NCBI GenBank assembly: GCA_963921305.4
Contig: CAWUEX030000002.1
Span: forward strand, 3,614,197-3,678,196
Length of the DNA stretch: 64,000 nt
Reading direction: 5' to 3'
DNA from: CAWUEX02 sp963921305
Lineage (GTDB): Bacteria > Pseudomonadota > Alphaproteobacteria > Rhodospirillales > Rhodospirillaceae
Under the pieces are notes generated by a model. That model saw only the letters and a program-made list of their open reading frames with translations, was not told the origin of the DNA and did not search any database. The position numbers and the translations under genes were made by a program. Shown here piece after piece: positions 58,426-64,000 of the stretch. Within the stretch, counting starts at the first letter, position 1. Every line of letters begins with the position of its first letter.

Positions 58426-60837
58426 CTACTTGCTCGTCGCGACGAACACGCCATCCCAGTCTTCTGGCAGCGGATCGGCTTCGTACTCAACCATACGCTC
58501 TTCGTAGAGGTCATAGAGGCCGTTGAGCTCATGGGCCAGGCCTTGGCCAGTGATCTCGCCGATATAGGCGCGTGCATCCGCAATCGCCGCCCGCACAGCA
58601 TTCCAATCCTGCGACCGGTATAGCGACAGAATGTTGGTATGGAGGTCGCGAAGCTTTTTAAATGCATCGCTACTGGCAAACGCGGGATCCCCCAGCAGCG
58701 TAAAAATCCGCACCGCTTCGGTCTTACCCTTGACCTTGATCAGATCGAGTTCGAGTGACGCGTAGTCCGGTGCCAGCGCCGCCGTGTTGTCGCCAATGAC
58801 GATGGTCACACCATAGGTCTTGGACTGGCCCTCAAGGCGGGACGCCAGGTTTACGTTGTCGCCAAGAACGGAATAGTCGAAGCGTTGTTCCGAGCCCATG
58901 TTGCCGACACAGGCCTCGCCGGAGTTTAGGCCGATGCCGATGTTGATGGGGCGATGTTCACGCCCCTCTTCTTCTGCCTCTTCTTTCAACGCGTCGTTGA
59001 CGCCCTTGAGGTCGCGTACCATGAGGAGCGCGGATTCACAGGCGTCGCGGGCGTGATCCTCGTCCAGCAGCGGCGCGTTCCAAAACGCCATGATGCAATC
59101 GCCCATGTATTTGTCGATGGTGCCGTTGTTGGCAAGGATGACGTTGGTCATCGGTGTGAGAAACCGGTTGATCAAGTTGGTGAGACCCTGCGCGTCGAAC
59201 AGTTCTGAGATCGAGGTAAAGCCGCGCACGTCACAAAACATAAAGGTCATCTCACGCATCTCACCGCCTAAGGTGAGTTGATCGGGTTCTTCGGCGAGGC
59301 GGTTGACCAGATCGGGCGAAAGATATTGCCCGAAGGCGGAACGGACTTGCTTCCGCTGCGCTTCTTCCCGCGTGAAAGCGGCATACGTCAAGAAGCCGTA
59401 GAACATCGTCGCGACGATGATCGGGAACCCGGGATCCCAGAGTTCAAGGCGGGTGGAAAAGGCGTTCCAGGAAAACCACACCATCGCCGCGGTGCCGGCG
59501 ACAAACACAATCATTGAAATGCGCGCGCCGAGCAGTGGTGTGATGACGATCATCACCAAGCCGATCGCGATGGCGGCGAGCACTTCGTAGCCGTCGGCGA
59601 TGGGCAAACGCGTCAACTGGGTGCCGTTGAGCACGTTTTCAATCAGGTTGGCGTGGACCTCGACCCCCGGCAGAACCGGGTCCAGCGGCGTCGCCCGGAC
59701 ATCGAACAGTCCTTGAGAGGACGTTCCGATCAGCGCAATTTTGCCTTCGATCAGCCCTGGATCGACCCGGTCCCCCAACACCGCCGCTGCAGGGATATAT
59801 TGTTGCCGGTATTCGCTGTTGGGGGTGTAGTAAACCCAAACCCGCGCATTGCGGTCGACCGAAACTTCGATGTTCTCACGGGTGGGACGGAGCTTCTGCA
59901 GAATAATACGCTGGACCCCGTCGGCCTCGTCGGTCTCGACAATCACATTGCGCGCGCCAAGATGGACGCGGATGGATTCCAAACTAAGCGACGGAAACAG
60001 TCCGGTCGGGCTGGCCACCAACATCGGCACCCGGCGCACGATGCCGTCGAGGCGGTCTTCGGCGACGCTAAACACGCCCCGTCCGGCGGCGGCGCGGTCC
60101 AGCACCTCAACATTGCGCAGAATGAACCGGTGATTTTCGACCCACGGCATCGGATCACTGCCAAGCTGACCGCGCACGGAACTGCGGGTGTAGCCGGCAT
60201 CTGACCGCTCGACATTGAGCGGCGTATGGCCCGTTACAACTTTGCCGCTGGCCTTGATGGCGTCGGCGAAAAGGTCATCGTTATTCGGAACACCACGCAA
60301 CGTGGCCCGCACATCTTCTGAAATACCGGGAATGGTATCGGCAAGGTTGGCGACCGAGGTCGTATCCGATTCTGGGAAGACGATATCAAAGGCGACGGCG
60401 CTCGCCCCCATCGCAGTGAGTCTCTCGACAAGCTCGGCCCAGCGCGTGCGCGGCCACGGCCATTGGCCATATTCATCTAGGCTGGGTTCATCGAGATCGA
60501 TGATAACCACTTGGCTGTCCGCGCCCATAAAGGGACGCGGCTTGAGCTGCTGATAGGTATCAAAGGTCTTCGCCCGGATCAGCCGGACGAATTCGGGGTC
60601 TTCATTGCGGATCCAGATAAGGCCTACGAGGGCAAGCAGCGTGGTCAGACGGCCGGTCTGGATTAGTGACCTGTTGAACCAGCGCAGCCACCACCGGATC
60701 GACAACAAGCGGCGCAGGTTGAGGCGCGAAAAAAACGTTGCGACGCGGCCCTTTTTGGCCGTGTCGCGCCCCGGCGCAGCGGTCTCATCAGGACGTGAAA
60801 CAGGGTTATCGAGCAACGCGCGCCCCCCAGCGCTCAT
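58426..60837 (-). CDS. CHASE2-domain adenylate/guanylate cyclase
   Basis: An 803-residue membrane receptor cyclase. A first membrane segment near residues 60-75 leads into a periplasmic CHASE2 domain (ADSQVVIIDLDEPSLDEYGQ then WPWPRTRWAELVERL, about 100-400), then three helices (VLAAIAIGLVMIVITPLLGA onward) and a class III cyclase domain in the last 250 residues: EMTFMFCDVRGFTSISELFD (metal Asp), YMGDCIMAFWNAPL (second Asp) and FDYSVLGDNVNLASRLEG. The nucleotide preference was not determined. It converges on the TolC-type gene and diverges from the ABC exporter, so it is encoded inside the secretion locus and may regulate it. Confidence 0.92.
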   Translation of the reverse strand: MSAGGRALLDNPVSRPDETAAPGRDTAKKGRVATFFSRLNLRRLLSIRWWLRWFNRSLIQTGRLTTLLALVGLIWIRNEDPEFVRLIRAKTFDTYQQLKPRPFMGADSQVVIIDLDEPSLDEYGQWPWPRTRWAELVERLTAMGASAVAFDIVFPESDTTSVANLADTIPGISEDVRATLRGVPNNDDLFADAIKASGKVVTGHTPLNVERSDAGYTRSSVRGQLGSDPMPWVENHRFILRNVEVLDRAAAGRGVFSVAEDRLDGIVRRVPMLVASPTGLFPSLSLESIRVHLGARNVIVETDEADGVQRIILQKLRPTRENIEVSVDRNARVWVYYTPNSEYRQQYIPAAAVLGDRVDPGLIEGKIALIGTSSQGLFDVRATPLDPVLPGVEVHANLIENVLNGTQLTRLPIADGYEVLAAIAIGLVMIVITPLLGARISMIVFVAGTAAMVWFSWNAFSTRLELWDPGFPIIVATMFYGFLTYAAFTREEAQRKQVRSAFGQYLSPDLVNRLAEEPDQLTLGGEMREMTFMFCDVRGFTSISELFDAQGLTNLINRFLTPMTNVILANNGTIDKYMGDCIMAFWNAPLLDEDHARDACESALLMVRDLKGVNDALKEEAEEEGREHRPINIGIGLNSGEACVGNMGSEQRFDYSVLGDNVNLASRLEGQSKTYGVTIVIGDNTAALAPDYASLELDLIKVKGKTEAVRIFTLLGDPAFASSDAFKKLRDLHTNILSLYRSQDWNAVRAAIADARAYIGEITGQGLAHELNGLYDLYEERMVEYEADPLPEDWDGVFVATSK

Positions 60838-60952
60838 TTGTCCGCTTTGAGCTTAGCGGGTTCGCGGGCGCGGCGACAGAGAGATTTTAACCATTTTGCC
60901 GGATCGTCGCGTTGACCCTGCCATGAAGGCAAAAAAAGGTTATAAATCAGGC

Positions 60953-62770
60953 ATGTCAGACGACGCGGCACATTCGGGAGGATTTTTCGCGCACCCGGAC
61001 AGGGCGTGGCTGCGGCAGTTTATCGAGCCGCTAAAGCCGGTCTTTAAAGAGGTCCTGACGGTCTCGCTCTTTGTCAATCTGATTGCTGTTGCGGTGCCCG
61101 TGTTCGTGCTGCAGGTCTATGACCGGGTCGTGTTCCACGCCGGGCTGACGACGTTGCAGGGTTTGGTCATCGGCATGGCCTTGGTCATCGCCTTCGATTT
61201 CATTCTGCGCCAGACCCGCGCCAAGGTGATGCAGAGTGTTGCGCTGCGCCTGGACGTGCTGGTGGGCCGCCGTCTGTTCGAGAAAATCATGGCCCTGCCC
61301 CTGCGGGTGCTCGAGAGCCGCCCAGCGTCTTACTGGCAAATGCTGTTCCGTGACGTCGAAACCGTGCGCAATACGCTGTCCGGAGCGTCGGCGATCCTAT
61401 GCGCCGATCTGCCCTTCGCCATCCTGTTTCTCGGCGTGGTGTTTCTCATCGCCTGGCCGGTGGCCTGGGTGCTGGTCGTCGTGTTCGTGATCTTTGTCGT
61501 GCTGGCGTGGCGATCCGGCAAAATCGTCGCCGCGGCGGCGGAAGCGGAAAAAACCAAGGCCATCGACCGGGACGGCTTGATCTCGGAAATGATCATGGGC
61601 CGCGGCACGGTCAAAGCTTTGGACATGGCAGACCATCTACGCCCGGTTTGGGAAGACCGCCAGGCTGAAGCGATCAAACAATCGCTGGAGCGCGGGACGA
61701 AGACCGATGCGTTCGTCAACGCCGGTCATGGTTTGACTATGTTTACCACCGTGGCAATGACCACCGTGGGCGCCCTTGCCATCATGAATCAGGAACTGAC
61801 TATCGGTGGACTGATCGCGGCGAACATGCTGAGCGGACGCCTGCTGGGACCGCTGAACCAACTGGTCGGCGCCTGGCGCAATTACGTCAACTTTGGCCAG
61901 TCAGTCGAACGCCTGGGCAAGGTCCTAGAAGAAAGCGAGGATAAAACCGCCAGCGTGATTGCTCTGGAGCGCCCCAGGGGCCGGATCACCTTCGAGGAGA
62001 CCGTGTTCAGGTATCACGAGGATGGGCCGCCGGTCGTCGACGGCATCAAGCTCGACATAGCGGCTGGCGGCGTGACGGCAATCATGGGGGCCAACGGCAG
62101 CGGCAAGACGACACTGCTCAAACTCATTCTCGGACTCTACCCGCCGGCAAGCGGACGCGTACTGCTGGACGGGGCAGATCTGAAACAGTTTTCCCGCAAA
62201 GACCTGGCCCGATGGATCGGTTACGTGCCGCAAGAGTGTATTCTGTTCAACGGCACCGTGCGCGACAACATCGTCCAAACGTTTCCGGACGCGAGTGACG
62301 AGGACATCGTCCGCGCGTCCAAGCTGGCCCAGGCCCACGACATGGTGTTGGACCTGCAGGACGGTTACGGCACCCAGGTTGGCGAAGCCGGCGGATTGTT
62401 GTCGGGCGGCATGCGGCAACGCATTGCTATCGCGAGAGCTTTGGTCGCGGACCCGCCGGTGATCATCATGGATGAACCGTCAGGCAGTTTGGACAAAGAC
62501 GCCGAAGCGAATTTACGTGCCACATTGGCGGACCTGGGCAAATCACACACTGTCATCCTTGTGACTCACAGCCCGGTGCTGCTTCAGGCGTGCAACAACG
62601 CCGTCATTATGGATCATGGACGTATTCAGATGGCAGGGCCGACACAGAAGGTGATGGACGCATTGGCAAACAAGCGTGCCGAAGCGCAGGCGGCACGCAA
62701 ACCCGTACCCATCCCTTTGAAAAAGGTCGATGGACCGCCAGCAGCGAAAACGGCCGGTTCAGCCGAATAG
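60953..62770 (+). CDS. Type I secretion ABC exporter (PrtD/HlyB-type without C39 domain)
   Basis: A 605-residue fused membrane-ATPase protein started at MSDDAAHSGGFFAHPDRAWL; ATG at 60923 is an alternative. Six membrane helices occupy residues 30-310. The ATPase has Walker A GANGSGKTTL, a Q-loop (VPQECILFNG), the signature LSGGMRQR, Walker B VIIMDEPSGSLD and the H-loop VTHSPVL. It follows the family of proteins that export RTX-type substrates with a C-terminal signal, paired with an HlyD adaptor (next gene, 30 bp downstream). The substrate gene is not in the window. Confidence 0.92.
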   Translation: MSDDAAHSGGFFAHPDRAWLRQFIEPLKPVFKEVLTVSLFVNLIAVAVPVFVLQVYDRVVFHAGLTTLQGLVIGMALVIAFDFILRQTRAKVMQSVALRLDVLVGRRLFEKIMALPLRVLESRPASYWQMLFRDVETVRNTLSGASAILCADLPFAILFLGVVFLIAWPVAWVLVVVFVIFVVLAWRSGKIVAAAAEAEKTKAIDRDGLISEMIMGRGTVKALDMADHLRPVWEDRQAEAIKQSLERGTKTDAFVNAGHGLTMFTTVAMTTVGALAIMNQELTIGGLIAANMLSGRLLGPLNQLVGAWRNYVNFGQSVERLGKVLEESEDKTASVIALERPRGRITFEETVFRYHEDGPPVVDGIKLDIAAGGVTAIMGANGSGKTTLLKLILGLYPPASGRVLLDGADLKQFSRKDLARWIGYVPQECILFNGTVRDNIVQTFPDASDEDIVRASKLAQAHDMVLDLQDGYGTQVGEAGGLLSGGMRQRIAIARALVADPPVIIMDEPSGSLDKDAEANLRATLADLGKSHTVILVTHSPVLLQACNNAVIMDHGRIQMAGPTQKVMDALANKRAEAQAARKPVPIPLKKVDGPPAAKTAGSAE

Positions 62771-62800
62771 GCAGCACAGGATAAAGAGTCTGAGAAAACG

Positions 62801-64000
62801 ATGAGCCAGTTAGACGATTTGTTGGACCAGCACGCCGTTCCCGGGTGGCGCAAGATCGCCTACGGGATCATGGCTCTGCTGACACTGTTTCTGCTGTGGT
62901 CGCTGTTCGCCCATCTGGATGAAGTTGCGATTGCCCCCGGTGAAGTGGTGCCGCAGGGCCGCGTGAAGACCATTCAGCATCTTGAGGGCGGCATCATCGA
63001 TGAATTGTTCGTGCGTGAGGGTGATACGGTGCGGGAAGGCTCCGAACTGGTGCAGCTCGATCTGGCTGGAACGGTGACGAATATCGAAGAACTGAACGTG
63101 CGTCTGGCCGGACTATTGGTGCGCAAAGCGCGACTGGAAGCAGAGGCCAACACGACACCCTTGGCGGCGCCGCAAGACCTGGGCGCCAACGTCGCCAGTA
63201 TTATCGCAGCGGAAAAGGACGCCTACGACGCCCGCCAGCGCGAACTGAAAAGCACACGCGCCGTCCTTGAGGGACAAGCCGTACAGCGCAGTCAGGACGT
63301 GCGCGAAGTGGAGGCGCGCCTACAGGCGCTACGTACCAGCCTCGGTCTGGCCCGCGAACGGCTCACCATGTCCGAGGACTTGCTCAAGGACAAACTGCAA
63401 TCGCCGATGGACCACCTGCAAATTGAAAGCGAGGTGGAGTCTCTCGAGGGCGAAATCGCCGCCCTGAGTGAAGCGCTGCCCCGCGCCAAGGCCGCCTTGG
63501 ACGAAGCGCTGGAGCGCGTGACCGAACTCGACTTGCGGTTTGCCCGCGAGGCCCGGGAACAGCTAGGTGACACGGAAGTCGAAATCGCCCGCATCCGTGA
63601 GCTGTTGGCGACAGCCAATGATCAGCAAACCCGCACCACCATACGCAGCCCGACGAACGGCGTGGTCAAGAACATGCGCTATACGACGATCGGTGGGGTG
63701 GTCCGCCCGGGTGAACCGATCCTGGATATCGTGCCATCGGAGGACACCTTAGTCGTCGAAGCGCGGCTCAATCCGATGGACCGTGGCTTTGTTCAGGAAG
63801 GGCAGCCGGCAACGGTGAAAATCGATACATACGACTTCGCCCGCTACGGCGGCATCGATGGGAAAGTTATCTCAGTCGCCCCGGACTCCACCATCCCGGA
63901 GAATGCACCGCCTTATTTCAAAGTGATTATCGAAACGGCGCAACCGTGGCTCGGCGAACAGGAAGAAGGCTACCTGATCTCACCGGGTATGGGTGCAACT
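62801..64000 (+). CDS. HlyD-family membrane-fusion protein, C-terminus off the edge
   Basis: The first 400 residues of the periplasmic adaptor. A cytoplasmic N-terminus precedes one transmembrane helix (KIAYGIMALLTLFLLWSLFA), then a lipoyl/beta-barrel region (VVPQGRVKTIQHLEGGIIDE) and a long coiled coil (about 95-275). NGVVKNMRYTTIGGVVRPGE is the returning lipoyl half. The frame is open to the right edge. The ATG is at 62801, directly after the exporter gene, so co-expression is expected. Confidence 0.93.
   Translation, partial: MSQLDDLLDQHAVPGWRKIAYGIMALLTLFLLWSLFAHLDEVAIAPGEVVPQGRVKTIQHLEGGIIDELFVREGDTVREGSELVQLDLAGTVTNIEELNVRLAGLLVRKARLEAEANTTPLAAPQDLGANVASIIAAEKDAYDARQRELKSTRAVLEGQAVQRSQDVREVEARLQALRTSLGLARERLTMSEDLLKDKLQSPMDHLQIESEVESLEGEIAALSEALPRAKAALDEALERVTELDLRFAREAREQLGDTEVEIARIRELLATANDQQTRTTIRSPTNGVVKNMRYTTIGGVVRPGEPILDIVPSEDTLVVEARLNPMDRGFVQEGQPATVKIDTYDFARYGGIDGKVISVAPDSTIPENAPPYFKVIIETAQPWLGEQEEGYLISPGMGAT

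Overview
The window reads as a high-GC alphaproteobacterial chromosome, probably from a free-living, TonB-receptor-rich and perhaps marine lineage. The evidence is gene order and families: a dgt-argS-SPOR-nagZ-M50-scpA-scpB-tatABC-serS-surE-pcm-nlpD run, a PopZ/DUF2497 polar organiser next to a TolC and a pcm-like gene, and an ErpA-type Fe-S carrier. The order below this is not resolved. No database could be searched, so all family calls rest on motifs read from the translations. || Layout. (1) 1-871: the N-terminal part of an exported FAD-dependent oxidoreductase cut by the window edge. (2) 0.97-13.7 kb, minus strand: one long, tightly packed housekeeping block covering dGTP hydrolysis, two aminoacyl-tRNA synthetases, a SPOR division protein, peptidoglycan recycling, ScpAB, TatABC, SurE/Pcm and an NlpD-like amidase activator. 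(3) 13.8-17.6 kb: erpA, a convergent exported HExxH protein and a TonB-dependent receptor (TBDR). (4) 17.8-28.0 kb: an accessory stretch with exonuclease III, an XRE-type regulator beside a perfect 17-bp palindrome, three exported proteins with twin-arginine-like leaders, a duplicated scar of the aldo/keto reductase gene, a low-GC sulfotransferase-like gene, a papain-like peptidase fused to a serine-hydrolase-like domain, a PAS_5 protein and a Rap1a/Tai-like protein. (5) 28.1-33.95 kb, plus strand: a zinc-homeostasis cluster of a Zur-like regulator with a palindrome at its start, a ZnuD-like TBDR with a His/acidic loop, DUF1826, a COG0523 GTPase with CLCC and a His-rich segment, and an AztD-like periplasmic protein. 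|| (6) 34.0-41.2 kb: ilvD, an orphan phage-like gene, a TPR/glycosyltransferase-like protein and valS. (7) 41.3-53.5 kb: an accessory block that separates valS from its usual neighbours popZ-tolC-pcm. It holds a GT41 (O-GlcNAc-transferase-like) protein, two tandem exported Rossmann-fold proteins, DUF2177, a frameshifted phytanoyl-CoA-dioxygenase-like gene, an acyl-CoA-dehydrogenase-like flavoenzyme, two paralogous TBDRs and an IclR regulator. (8) 53.5-56.9 kb: popZ, tolC, pcm-like, tRNA-Cys and tRNA-Asn. (9) 57.1-64.0 kb: a type I secretion system (TolC-type channel, ABC exporter, HlyD adaptor cut by the edge) enclosing an oppositely oriented CHASE2-adenylate/guanylate cyclase. || The two most interesting units are the zinc cluster, in which import across the outer membrane, periplasmic handling and cytoplasmic delivery are encoded together without an inner-membrane transporter, and the IclR/TBDR/flavoenzyme/dioxygenase block, where related upstream motifs suggest a co-regulated uptake and catabolism unit for an unidentified hydrophobic or aromatic compound.
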